DNA from: Polytrichum commune
Taxonomy: Eukaryota > Streptophyta > Polytrichopsida > Polytrichales > Polytrichaceae
DNA: 64,000 bases
Direction of reading: 5' to 3'
NCBI GenBank assembly: GCA_950295325.1
Contig: OX485808.1
Coordinates: forward strand, 684,501 to 748,500
Below, piece by piece: positions 45,637-56,837 of the stretch (position 1 is its first letter; each line of letters begins with the position of its first letter). The position numbers and the translations under genes were made by a program. The notes under the pieces are model-generated. The model worked only from the letters and a program-made list of their open reading frames with translations, was not told the DNA's origin and searched no databases.

Positions 45637-47629
45637 TGTGAGGCCAAACCCCCCACCCTTAAGCGTCCGTAGTCCGAGTAGTAGGTTTGGGCTCACATTC
45701 CTCCGCGGTATTGGATTTGGACTTGGATGAGTCCATAGTGCAAGGTTCACCCTTCAAGTGGTCTTGGATTTAAATGGAATTTCACTTTTAACAACTCAAT
45801 GTACAATTTCAATACGTATGTGGAGAATGCACAAGTTAACTATGTTATTTTAACTTCCTTATGCTCGGGTGCTATTTTGTCTTTGTTTGCTTCTAACGTC
45901 CATCCGGCCGCTTTAGCTACACAAGCCCTTAAGGATATCCCTCTCCTAAATGGAGTCCGTGCCGTTGACTCTATACTACCACTTGAACTATCACTTGTGT
46001 ATTCCGTATCGCTACTATAAGAGGTCTCACTTGGTGTCTCCATACCGTACATAAGCCTTTAAGTATTAAGAAATACTTATGTGACTTATGTCAATCTCTC
46101 CCTCGCACCTTTGGTCTTTGCTTCCTTTGTCTTGCCATCGCGAGAGTGCTCCACATTCTCCATTAATTTGTGCACGTGGTTTATTTTTAAAGAGATGATG
46201 CAAGTGTTAAAAAAAACACTATTCTCTATAGTCAATCTCAAATACATTTACTTGTGAAAGCCACACATAACACTAACTAGCATAATGTAACTAACTACTT
46301 GTTTATGAGCTAATTAGGTAGGCTATCTACTAAGCTCCTTCATGAACCCATCTCTTTACTTTCTAATTACATAAACCTAGCTCCTTCATAAACCCAGCTC
46401 CTTCATGAACCCACAACTTTGTAGTTGTAATCCCCAACTACCTCACTAATTATTCAAGCCCTTAACTAATCTTCCTACCTAATTTCCCTAATTCTACTAA
46501 CAACCCCTTTCTAATCACACAATTCTTCTCTAATCCTAAAATCCTAAAATCCTAGAGAGGAGAGGGGGAGAGAGAATTTCCTAACTTCACTGAGACTAAC
46601 TAATCCACACAAGTATATTTTTGCACTCATCACAACATCAAGTGCTCAACTCTTAAACATGGAACTTGCAACCACGTGTATTCAAAACATGAACTTTAAG
46701 TACCACAAATTGGAATCATGAATTAACTTTAAAATCCTTCACGTCAACACTAATTCTACCAAGAGGTCAAGCCCTCTTCAAGGCTAACAAGCCTTGGCTC
46801 TCAAACTAAAAACTAAGCACACACATGTGCTCCAATATGGCTTCCCACACCCACACTTATAACTCGTGGGGTGCCTTGGAGCACAAAGGAAAGAGAGGAT
46901 GAGTGAGGGAAGAATGAGGGATTATATAGTAAGCTTGAGGGGGTGAGCACCCTCAAGGCTCACGATAAGCCCTTGAGATTTCCTCCTACTTAGTAGGCGC
47001 CAATCCTATCTTCTAAGCCTTCCTCCCTCAAATGATCAACAAGGATCCTAATTCGAACATTTAACTAGCCTTGGCTTTCTACCTACCACACTTTACCAAA
47101 CTTGGGATGCTTCAACCCAAACTTAGCCTCCTTCGCTTTCCGCCGCCATAACTTTCTCCCCTTACTTTCCCAAATCGTCGCTCACCACGTAATTCAAACC
47201 ACGATGCTTAACTCGTGATTTGATTGGTGCTTTGAGAATTTGCTTATCCTCCACCTTGCCTTCTTCCTTGGGCCTTCCCCATTAAGTGGCCATGATGAGG
47301 TGGTCCACTTGTGCGCTCCATGTGATCCTCCATTCATCCCAATTCGAATGCACTTGCCTCTTGAGTCACTTTGGTTGTCTCCATCCATTTGTACTAGCCT
47401 ACTCACTAACTACTCAATCCAAGTTCTCCTTACCTATCCTCATTCAGTCAAATCCTTCCGAAGGTAAAAACACAATAACAACTCACATCCTAGCCTCTTA
47501 CAACATGGTACTTCTAAGACTAACATTTCACTTTTTTTATATTTTTGTGAAGTAACATGCTACTTCAAAGTGCATCAACTAACGTTTCAAGGGTCTAAGA
47601 CTAAATGTGGGCACCCTTTTGGGCTCACA
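45637..47629 (-). repeat. 3' LTR (1993 bp)
   Basis: Termini TGTGAG..CTCACA. It is nearly identical to 54840-56832. In sense direction it follows the polyprotein stop by only about 61 bp. The base run just inside is TAATTGGCGACCATCGGGGG (+ strand), which is not a purine tract in the element sense. Confidence 0.96.
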
Positions 47630-47690
47630 TAATTGGCGACCATCGGGGGATGAATCCAAACATCTCTTGCTCCAAGGGTAAGTTGCCTAG

Positions 47691-50600
47691 TCAAGCTCGG
47701 TACTCCTTACATCTACTTCCCGATGTACGGGTAGGAAATAGCTCACCATTCAACGTTTCCAATTGAATTGAATTATTAGGAAAGACCTCATAGACAAGGT
47801 AAGGTCCTAACCATACCGCATTGAATTTCGCCGGAAATTCAAGCTTTCGTGCGTCTTGAATCATGACCATCATTCCCGGTGTTAGGGCCCTTCTCTTATG
47901 TCGTTTGTCGAAAGTAATCTTTCTCCTTCTTTGGATTGCCTCAATATGTTGAGCCGCCATTCTCCTCCCTTCGTCAAGTGCTTCCAAATCGGTTAGTCGA
48001 TTTCGTAAGGATTGACTTTCGGTAAGTCTCGTACTCACGGCCACCCTAAGTGACTCGACTTCATATTCGATTGGTAGTGTCGCTTCAAGACCATAGACTA
48101 AGGAAAATGGTGTAGCACGCGTAGTTACCTTATAGGTTGTACGGTATGCCCAAAGTGCCGCCGTTAGTTTCGTATCCCAATCCCGCTTCGAGTCTATAAC
48201 CGTCTTGCGTAGTACACTCACCAAAATTCCGTTAACCCTTTCCGTTTGTCCATTGGTTTGTGGGTGGTAGGGAGTAGTCTTCCGGTGATCAATTTTAAAT
48301 TTCTCTGTCATCTCTCGAATCAAGTCATTCAAAAAGTGAGTACCCCTATCGCTTACTAGGATCTTCGGCACCCCGAACCGCGAAATTATGTTTTCGTACA
48401 TAAATGTTGCCGCGTGTTCCGCCGTGTCGGTCTTCACCGTTTTGGCTTCCGCCCACTTGGTGAGGTACTCGGTTGCCACCACAATATATTTCATTCCTTT
48501 TGAAGATTGGGGATGGACCTCACCCACATAGTCGATGCCCCATTTTTCGAAAGGAATTAAGGGTAATGATACATGTAAAGGCATCTCCATTCTAAGGTCG
48601 TCTCGGGCATACCGTTGGCAAGCGTCGCATTTCCTTACATAGTCATGGGCGTCCTTAAATAGTGTAGGCCAAAAGTAGCCCGCTCTAAGTATTTTTTGCC
48701 CGGTGAGTTGACCCGAGAAGTGACCGCCGCAAGCGCTATCGTGGCAAGCGATTAAAATCGCTTCAACCTCCGTTTTTGACACGCATCGTCGTAAAATACC
48801 ATCGGACCCCCTTCTAAACAACCTATGGCCCACTACAACAAATTGCCTACTATTTACCCTCACCTTCCTTCTCTCTTCTTTTGTCCACTCTTTGGGCAAC
48901 TTGTGGGTTGTTAGAAATTCCACTATGCCCGCATACCACGCCGGTGTAGAAGTGACCACAAAGAGGCTATCATCTACTAACATATCATTTACCGGATTTT
49001 TTCCTATCTCCTCCGACAACCTAGACAAGTGGTCCGCTTGTAAATGCATACGACCCGGTTTATATTCCACCGCGTAGTCGAATTCTTCTAATAACAAAAC
49101 CCACCTAGCTAACCTACCACTTAACTCAGCCTTGTTAATTAGATACTTGATAGCCATGTGGTCAACAAAAAATACAACCGGGTTGCACATGAGGTAATGC
49201 CTAAACTTTTTAACGGAAAACACCATGGCTAGGCACTCCCTCTCCGTTGTAGAGTAGTTTCTTTCGGCGGGGGTCAATTGCTTACTCGCATAAGCTATAG
49301 GTTGATCCTTCTCTTTTTCTCCCGTTGCTTGACAAAGCGCACTCCCTATTGCCACATTACTAGCATCACAATAGACGTGAAAAGGTTTACCCCAATTGGG
49401 TGGTATCAACACCGGATAGGTGCTCAACCTATCCCGCAATTCCTCAAAGGCTTTTTGACAAGCATCCGTCCACTCGAATTTGACATCCTTTTTGAGCAAA
49501 TGGGTAATGGGCACCGCTATCTTTGAAAAATTAGGAATAAGTTCCCGGTACCATCCCACATGTCCTAACAACTTAGAGATCACCTTGGAATTGGTTGGAG
49601 TTGCCAAGTCGCTTATGGCCGCAATCTTATCCGGATCGGGTTCTCTACCTTTCTCACTAACAACATAACCCAACAACACTCCCTTATTCACTCCCAAAAA
49701 TGTCTTATCCGGGTTCAATGCTAACCTCATCTTCCTACACCTAACCAATGCCTCCCTAACACAATGTAGGTGATCATCCACATTACTTTGTGTGCTAAAA
49801 TCGTCCACAAAGACGGTCATGAATTTGAACAACAAGTCGGTGAAGATATACATTACTAATCGTTGGAAAGTAGCCGGGGCATTACATAACCCAAATGGCA
49901 TCACTACCCACACAAAAGTACCCCAAGGTGTAGTAAAAGCCGTTTTATGGATATCTTGGAGGGCTATGGAAATTTGATTATAACCCGCATACCCATCCAT
50001 AAAGGTATATCGCGAATGACCTCCAACCTCCTCAAGCAACAAGGTGATAAAAGGTAAGGGGAAGTGATCCTTTTGTGTGCACGAATTCAATTTCCTATAG
50101 TCGACACAAACCCTTAATTTCCCATTTTTTTTCTTTACTAAGACCATAGGAGAAACCCAATCCGTGATTTCCACCGGCTTGATAAACCCGGCCTTCAATA
50201 ACCTTTCCAATTCTGCTTTCACCAACAATTGCAATTGAGGATTCATCCTCCTCTCCTTTTGTCTAATTGGCCTCGCCCCCGGAATTAAAGGAATCCGGTG
50301 CTCTACCATTTCCCTAGGAATTCCCTTAAGCTCATCGTAGGACCATGCAAAAGTATCACTAAACTCATCCACCAAATTGCTATACTCCCTAACCTCTTTC
50401 TCCCCCAATTTGGAGCCCATCTTCATTTGTCGGGTTTTTCCATTCTTTAATTTCACATCCACGTACCGCCAATCCGCTTCCGACACATGTGCTTGTTCCT
50501 CTTTGTTCCGATACCAATCGGAAGGCACATTGGGGTAATCTTTCACATCTTGACCTACAACTATCCCCGTAGACGTGGTCTTGAAATGTAAAGGCTCCTC

Positions 50601-53600
50601 CAATTTCGATGACTTAATAATCACATCCTCCTCTTGAGTCCCATCTACATGAATTAAACTAACCTCACCCTCTTCCACGTCATCTACCCAAGGTGTTAAC
50701 CCACCGCTAATCCACTCTTCCTCGGTGAGCACCTCACATGGCTCCAACAATGAGCCCTCTCCTAAACTAACACTAGGAAATTCACTCCCTAAGCCTACTT
50801 GGTGAAATGTAACCATTACATCAACCTCGGACTCGGGGTACTCCCTTAGCCATTGGGCATAATCCCCATTATCCCCATAATTGTAAAAATTAGGACCTAG
50901 ACTTCCCGAGCCCGAATCTATAACAACCCTTTGACCTTCGGGATGGACGACTCCCACCAATGCCTTGCCAATCTCATTCTCGTTTAAGTCATCAATTTCC
51001 TTCTCCAATGGCAAATACATCTCCTTCTTCATCCATCCTTCTAATGAACCAATGGACACTATGACCCTATTACCCTCCGGACCATAAGTGATGGATGGTT
51101 TAGGTCCACCCCAATTGACCATAGCATTCGCCATCCGCAACCAAGGCCTACCTAGCAAAATGGGGAAGGTGTCCTTGTTGGAGTGCATTTTAATGACATG
51201 GAAGGTGACCAAGTACTCCTCACCTCCCGTAGTCATTCTACAATCCTTGATCATCCCCAAAGGCGTAGTCGAACTTTGATTTGCCATATTTATGACCAAA
51301 GGTGAAGGCCCCGTGAATCCAAGTCCCAATTTTTTCATAGTATCCTCCGGTAGTATATTTAGACTACTCCCTCCGTCGACTAGCACATTAGGAACCACCT
51401 TATCTACTATAACAACTTCTATTTCTATAGCTTTCACGTCTCTTCCACCTTGTGATTGGATCCTAGCGGCTATTTTAGCTTTCACCTTCCTCATCCTCTT
51501 GTGTACCGGCATTCCCTCCTTTAATGTTTTCCTTGCCGTGGGTGAAATTTCCAATAGTTGGCCGAAAGTAATATCCGCCTTGAGTGTACTAAGGTCCGCC
51601 CACAAGTCGTACCCGGTAGATCTTTCCACCTTAGAATTACCCACTACGTCGAATTCGTCTACGGGAACCCCCGGTCCTTCCCATTCACCCACATCGCTAT
51701 TATCCAAGTCATGTACCGCATTAGTCCTCTCCCTATCTTGTAAAATTATATTTTCCCTCTCCACATCCTTAGTAGCTCTTCTAGCTACCCTATCCAACTC
51801 GGAGAGATTAATCTCTTCATCCGAAGAGTAATTTCCTTGCTCTCCTATTCCTACCTCCAACGGGGCATCCCCTCTCCTAGCCCTAGTAGTTACCGCTAGT
51901 GCAGGTGCTTCTTCAACCACACCCTTACCCTTCACTAACTCATATGTAATAGCATTGGTGTGAGGAGGCCATTGACTTTGCTCCTCTCCAATTCTCGTTG
52001 GGAGAGGAAGCATGTCATCACATGTGGCCTCCAACACTCCATCCATGAACCTAACATCTTGGGAGTTAGATGGTCCCGGATCCGTTGGAGGCGCTTGTCT
52101 CCCGTTACTACCATTAGGTGGAACTCCTTGTCTATTTTGTATTGGAATGTAACCGGTTGTAGTTTGCAAGCCCGCCGGTGGATGAAAAGTTTGCCTAGCA
52201 TTACTATGGTCATAGTATAAGTTAGGTGGCCTAAGTTCATTGGCCGGTACTCCTTGTGGCCTAGCACCTCGCATATTATCCCTTGCTTGTTGTTGTGGAT
52301 TAGCCACCGGGTAAGGGACATTAATTATTTTGTCCGGTTGGCGACACGTATCCGAGGGATGACTTCCTCCACAATTGCTACAATTAAACTCTTGACCTTC
52401 GGACCAACATTGTCCTTGAGCGTGCCACCTTCCACAAAAGGGATGAAATTCCTTCTTCTCTAAATTTTGGCCACCTTGCCCTCTAGGTTGTGGTCCTCTA
52501 TTGCTTCCATTTCCATAGTGAGGTGGCGCTTGACCTCGTTGATTTTGTTGAGGTGGGTTACCGTTTCCTCTTTGGTCACGGTTTTGTCCACTTCTACAAA
52601 ATTGACGCGTGTGGCCCGGTTGGCCACATTGGACACACCATAATCCGGAAGAATGCCTACCCGACTCAACCGGGGGTGGAGGCCCCGGTTGTTGACTCCG
52701 GATCATTAATGACATTTGATCCGTGAGGCTTTGCATTTGTTTTATCATAGCCTCTTGGAATCCTAGTTGGCTAGCACCTAGTCTTCTCTCAACCTCCTCC
52801 AAGTGTGGATCCGTTCTAGGGGCCGGTAGTGCCAAAAGAGGTGCCGGTTCCCTAACCGCTAAAGGTCGGGGACCGGTGTCCACAATGGCATATGGAATTT
52901 GGTTCTCATACTTAGCGGGTTCTACCGCTACCACCCTAGGGCGTATGGGGATGAATTGTGGGATCAATTCATCCTCCCTTCTCCATAGCCTTTCGTGATC
53001 TTTATCCAAGTTTTCAATATCTCTAGCCGCACGCTTGGCATCCGCCAAGGTCAAGGGATTCCTTTCTAGAACACCCCTAATAGTTCCGGACTTAAAAAAC
53101 CCTTGAATGAAAAATTGCTTTAGCGTGTCGTCGTTGAGCATGGTACCCACAAATCTAGTGCACACTAAATCAAACCTCCTAATGTAAGCCGAAATTTCTT
53201 CCTCCCTTCCTTGCTTCAATGACGACAATGCCCTTAATGCGGTACTTTGACCCACTTCCGGCCTAAATTCGTTAAGAAACTCCCTTTGTAATTGTTCCCA
53301 TCCCCTAAAATGTCCCTCGGCATGATCCCGATACCATTCATAGGCTTCCCCCTCTAGAGTGGTAGGAAACCACACTAACCAATAACCCGGGTCGGTTATG
53401 AGGAAGCTAGCCAACCGTTCGATATACCGTTCCATGTGCCGAGAGGGGTCCTCATCCTTGGTCCCATAAAATTTAGGGAGATGAGATGGCATATCCATCG
53501 CCGCTAAATTTTGTGGAACCACAATTGGTAGGCCTCTTGGCCTAACCAATGGGTCTATTGGAGGTATAGGAGGTATGGGCGGAATTGGGGGTATGGGTGG

Positions 53601-53930
53601 TGGATCCATCCCCCGTTCCTCGGCCATGGTGACCGGTGAACTATTCAACAATCCCCTATCAACTTCTACCGGGAATTCTTCTCTAAGTGTGTAATTTTCC
53701 GAAGAAGTTTCACCACTCAATTTGGAGGGAGTGATCTCCTCTTCAAGTTGAGCTCCAAGTTCTAAGGTGTCTAGAATTGACCTAGTCCTAGGTTCGACGT
53801 TCAAACAACTCTCTATTCTAACATTATCTTGTTCTAATCTATCACTGATTTTAGAGGACCGCCTCTTTCGAGTAGATTTCTCTAGTCCTACTATCAAACT
53901 TGGTTTTTGTGAGCGAGTCCTACCTTGCAT
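47691..53930 (-). CDS. gag-pol: Gag-Pol polyprotein, Ty3-type, 2079 aa, intact
   Basis: One frame, ATG at 53930. Gag capsid-like domain about 150-310; zinc knuckle C432-C435-H440-C445; two further Cys/His clusters, C499-H503-C508 and C517-C520-H524-C529. Aspartic protease VDGGSSLNIL (D852). Reverse transcriptase about 1235-1440 with RVCVDYRKLN, FMDGYAGYNQI, MPFGLCNAPATFQR and FVDD (1374-1377). RNase H D1522, E1565, D1590, D1633. Integrase HHCC finger H1730, H1737, C1768, C1771 and catalytic D1800, D1861, E1897 (35 residues between the last two). The C-terminus has the GPYLVYEVF-type tail without a chromodomain. It makes the particle, cDNA and integration complex. Gag and Pol share one frame without a stop, so their ratio must be set after translation or by another means. 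All catalytic residues are present. Confidence 0.97.
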   Translation of the reverse strand: MQGRTRSQKPSLIVGLEKSTRKRRSSKISDRLEQDNVRIESCLNVEPRTRSILDTLELGAQLEEEITPSKLSGETSSENYTLREEFPVEVDRGLLNSSPVTMAEERGMDPPPIPPIPPIPPIPPIDPLVRPRGLPIVVPQNLAAMDMPSHLPKFYGTKDEDPSRHMERYIERLASFLITDPGYWLVWFPTTLEGEAYEWYRDHAEGHFRGWEQLQREFLNEFRPEVGQSTALRALSSLKQGREEEISAYIRRFDLVCTRFVGTMLNDDTLKQFFIQGFFKSGTIRGVLERNPLTLADAKRAARDIENLDKDHERLWRREDELIPQFIPIRPRVVAVEPAKYENQIPYAIVDTGPRPLAVREPAPLLALPAPRTDPHLEEVERRLGASQLGFQEAMIKQMQSLTDQMSLMIRSQQPGPPPPVESGRHSSGLWCVQCGQPGHTRQFCRSGQNRDQRGNGNPPQQNQRGQAPPHYGNGSNRGPQPRGQGGQNLEKKEFHPFCGRWHAQGQCWSEGQEFNCSNCGGSHPSDTCRQPDKIINVPYPVANPQQQARDNMRGARPQGVPANELRPPNLYYDHSNARQTFHPPAGLQTTTGYIPIQNRQGVPPNGSNGRQAPPTDPGPSNSQDVRFMDGVLEATCDDMLPLPTRIGEEQSQWPPHTNAITYELVKGKGVVEEAPALAVTTRARRGDAPLEVGIGEQGNYSSDEEINLSELDRVARRATKDVERENIILQDRERTNAVHDLDNSDVGEWEGPGVPVDEFDVVGNSKVERSTGYDLWADLSTLKADITFGQLLEISPTARKTLKEGMPVHKRMRKVKAKIAARIQSQGGRDVKAIEIEVVIVDKVVPNVLVDGGSSLNILPEDTMKKLGLGFTGPSPLVINMANQSSTTPLGMIKDCRMTTGGEEYLVTFHVIKMHSNKDTFPILLGRPWLRMANAMVNWGGPKPSITYGPEGNRVIVSIGSLEGWMKKEMYLPLEKEIDDLNENEIGKALVGVVHPEGQRVVIDSGSGSLGPNFYNYGDNGDYAQWLREYPESEVDVMVTFHQVGLGSEFPSVSLGEGSLLEPCEVLTEEEWISGGLTPWVDDVEEGEVSLIHVDGTQEEDVIIKSSKLEEPLHFKTTSTGIVVGQDVKDYPNVPSDWYRNKEEQAHVSEADWRYVDVKLKNGKTRQMKMGSKLGEKEVREYSNLVDEFSDTFAWSYDELKGIPREMVEHRIPLIPGARPIRQKERRMNPQLQLLVKAELERLLKAGFIKPVEITDWVSPMVLVKKKNGKLRVCVDYRKLNSCTQKDHFPLPFITLLLEEVGGHSRYTFMDGYAGYNQISIALQDIHKTAFTTPWGTFVWVVMPFGLCNAPATFQRLVMYIFTDLLFKFMTVFVDDFSTQSNVDDHLHCVREALVRCRKMRLALNPDKTFLGVNKGVLLGYVVSEKGREPDPDKIAAISDLATPTNSKVISKLLGHVGWYRELIPNFSKIAVPITHLLKKDVKFEWTDACQKAFEELRDRLSTYPVLIPPNWGKPFHVYCDASNVAIGSALCQATGEKEKDQPIAYASKQLTPAERNYSTTERECLAMVFSVKKFRHYLMCNPVVFFVDHMAIKYLINKAELSGRLARWVLLLEEFDYAVEYKPGRMHLQADHLSRLSEEIGKNPVNDMLVDDSLFVVTSTPAWYAGIVEFLTTHKLPKEWTKEERRKVRVNSRQFVVVGHRLFRRGSDGILRRCVSKTEVEAILIACHDSACGGHFSGQLTGQKILRAGYFWPTLFKDAHDYVRKCDACQRYARDDLRMEMPLHVSLPLIPFEKWGIDYVGEVHPQSSKGMKYIVVATEYLTKWAEAKTVKTDTAEHAATFMYENIISRFGVPKILVSDRGTHFLNDLIREMTEKFKIDHRKTTPYHPQTNGQTERVNGILVSVLRKTVIDSKRDWDTKLTAALWAYRTTYKVTTRATPFSLVYGLEATLPIEYEVESLRVAVSTRLTESQSLRNRLTDLEALDEGRRMAAQHIEAIQRRRKITFDKRHKRRALTPGMMVMIQDARKLEFPAKFNAVWLGPYLVYEVFPNNSIQLETLNGELFPTRTSGSRCKEYRA

Positions 53931-54839
53931 TCCATAAGAATCGATCGACCCTCACTTGACCACACATAATCCTAGCAATTCCCCTCTTAATATTTTCACT
54001 TGTCTTGGTGTGGTTATAATTTTTTTAGGAGGTGAGGAAAAGAACCTACAAGCCCACTTAGGTGAAAGAATCCCAATAGGGGATAGGCATGTTCATGTTA
54101 ATTTTTTGGTTAAGTCGGAGCATCACCTCCGCACCTTCCCGCAAATTAACACTCACCACAATACCGATTGTGAGGGGGTGACCTTCCGAGTAGATTATGT
54201 TAAAAGTCGAGGCTTCACCCTTCAACTTCTCACACCATCCACAATTCGGGAATTACCCTCTACAACGGATAACAACAATCACGAGTACAAAAGGCATTCC
54301 TTAATTAGTTAATGAGTTCACTTTGAAGAAATAAACATACCTTGAGCAATCGCATCCCCCTGTGAGTTAGCACTCCCCTCAATCGTGACTCAATGTAACA
54401 ACACCATAAACTTTGTGAAATATTAATTTAATCTAGAGCATGAAATGACAACTCCCAAAACTTTGAGACTCACCCCGAGGTGAGTGTCAAAGTTCAATGT
54501 CCTAAGGTGAATTTACCCTCTAATGTTTTAATGAGCTACTCGGTTATAGGTTCCTTTTAAGTTCTTAGCAAATCCCCAAAAAGGTTGAGGACGTACCTTC
54601 GCCGCGCTCCTTCCTCAAAAATGAATTTGCGTAATTGACAATGCAATTCATTCCAAGGAATAGTTGAAATACAATGAATTCAAATGTAACCCAAAGAGAG
54701 AATACTTACCGAGTTTCGGGTGCTCCTTCCCTTCTCTCAAGTTTGTGTCTCCAATTTTTCCTAGTTGCCTCCAAGTCTCCTAGTCGCCTCCAAGTCTTGT
54801 AACTACCTTCCGCTTCGCTCCCGGCGGACGCACCAATTA
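53931..54839 (-). other. Leader (5' UTR) of the Ty3-type element
   Basis: 909 bp between 5' LTR and gag ATG. An antisense ORF of 118 codons (53956-54312) is present in both copies, but the copies are too similar for this to mean selection. No other feature was recognised. Confidence 0.75.
54818..54835 (-). promoter_or_regulatory. Primer-binding site of the Ty3-type element
   Basis: In sense direction the 5' LTR is followed by TAAT and then TGGTGCGTCCGCCGGGAG, an 18-nt TGG-starting sequence as expected for a tRNA 3'-end complement. I do not identify the tRNA; it is not the initiator methionine type. Confidence 0.7.
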
Positions 54840-56832
54840 TGTGAGGCCAAACCCCCCACCCTTAAGCGTCCGTAGTCCGAGTAGTGGGTTTGGGCTCACA
54901 TTCCTCCGCGGTATTGGATTTGGACTTGGATGAGTCCATAGTGCAAGGTTCACCCTTCAAGTGGTCTTGGATTTAAATGGAATTTCACTTTTAACAACTC
55001 AATGTACAATTTCAATACGTATGTGGAGAATGCACAAGTTAACTATGTTATTTTAACTTCCTTATGCTCGGGTGCTATTTTGTCTTTGTTTGCTTCTAAC
55101 GTCCATCCGGCCGCTTTAGCTACACAAGCCCTTAAGGATATCCCTCTCCTAAATGGAGTCCGTGCCGTTGACTCTATACTACCACTTGAACTATCACTTG
55201 TGTATTCCGTATCGCTACTATAAGAGGTCTCACTTGGTGTCTCCATACCGTACATAAGCCTTTAAGTATTAAGAAATACTTATGTGACTTATGTCAATCT
55301 CTCCCTCGCACCTTTGGTCTTTGCTTCCTTTGTCTTGCCATCGCGAGAGTGCTCCACATTCTCCATTAATTTGTGCACGTGGTTTATTTTTAAAGAGATG
55401 ATGCAAGTGTTAAAAAAAACACTATTCTCTATAGTCAATCTCAAATACATTTACTTGTGAAAGCCACACATAACACTAACTAGCATAATGTAACTAACTA
55501 CTTGTTTATGAGCTAATTAGGTAGGCTATCTACTAAGCTCCTTCATGAACCCATCTCTTTACTTTCTAATTACATAAACCTAGCTCCTTCATAAACCCAG
55601 CTCCTTCATGAACCCACAACTTTGTAGTTGTAATCCCCAACTACCTCACTAATTATTCAAGCCCTTAACTAATCTTCCTACCTAATTTCCCTAATTCTAC
55701 TAACAACCCCTTTCTAATCACACAATTCTTCTCTAATCCTAAAATCCTAAAATCCTAGAGAGGAGAGGGGGAGAGAGAATTTCCTAACTTCACTGAGACT
55801 AACTAATCCACACAAGTATATTTTTGCACTCATCACAACATCAAGTGCTCAACTCTTAAACATGGAACTTGCAACCACGTGTATTCAAAACATGAACTTT
55901 AAGTACCACAAATTGGAATCATGAATTAACTTTAAAATCCTTCACGTCAACACTAATTCTACCAAGAGGTCAAGCCCTCTTCAAGGCTAACAAGCCTTGG
56001 CTCTCAAACTAAAAACTAAGCACACACATGTGCTCCAATATGGCTTCCCACACCCACACTTATAACTCGTGGGGTGCCTTGGAGCACAAAGGAAAGAGAG
56101 GATGAGTGAGGGAAGAATGAGGGATTATATAGTAAGCTTGAGGGGGTGAGCACCCTCAAGGCTCACGATAAGCCCTTGAGATTTCCTCCTACTTAGTAGG
56201 CGCCAATCCTATCTTCTAAGCCTTCCTCCCTCAAATGATCAACAAGGATCCTAATTCGAACATTTAACTAGCCTTGGCTTTCTACCTACCACACTTTACC
56301 AAACTTGGGATGCTTCAACCCAAACTTAGCCTCCTTCGCTTTCCGCCGCCATAACTTTCTCCCCTTACTTTCCCAAATCGTCGCTCACCACGTAATTCAA
56401 ACCACGATGCTTAACTCGTGATTTGATTGGTGCTTTGAGAATTTGCTTATCCTCCACCTTGCCTTCTTCCTTGGGCCTTCCCCATTAAGTGGCCATGATG
56501 AGGTGGTCCACTTGTGCGCTCCATGTGATCCTCCATTCATCCCAATTCGAATGCACTTGCCTCTTGAGTCACTTTGGTTGTCTCCATCCATTTGTACTAG
56601 CCTACTCACTAACTACTCAATCCAAGTTCTCCTTACCTATCCTCATTCAGTCAAATCCTTCCGAAGGTAAAAACACAATAACAACTCACATCCTAGCCTC
56701 TTACAACATGGTACTTCTAAGACTAACATTTCACTCTTTTTATATTTTTGTGAAGTAACATGCTACTTCAAAGTGCATCAACTAACGTTTCAAGGGTCTA
56801 AGACTAAATGTGAGCACCCTTTTGGGCTCACA
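54840..56832 (-). repeat. 5' LTR (1993 bp)
   Basis: Same ends and length as 45637-47629. It carries the promoter in element sense (reading leftward from 56832); I did not locate a TATA box with confidence. Confidence 0.96.
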
Positions 56833-56837
56833 CATGA

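Larger units (their letters stand above)
45637..56832 (-). mobile_element. Complete Ty3-type LTR retrotransposon (11,196 bp), TSD CATGA
   Basis: Two 1993-bp LTRs (45637-47629 and 54840-56832) enclose a 7210-bp interior with one uninterrupted polyprotein. The exact 5-bp duplication CATGA flanks it at 45632-45636 and 56833-56837. I noticed only three base differences between the LTRs (near 45685/54888, 47532/56735 and 47610/56813), so insertion was recent. Integrase lies after RT-RNase H (Ty3 order) and there is no chromodomain, so it is a non-chromovirus (Athila/Tat-like grade) element. A second copy ends at 1-3574. Confidence 0.97.
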
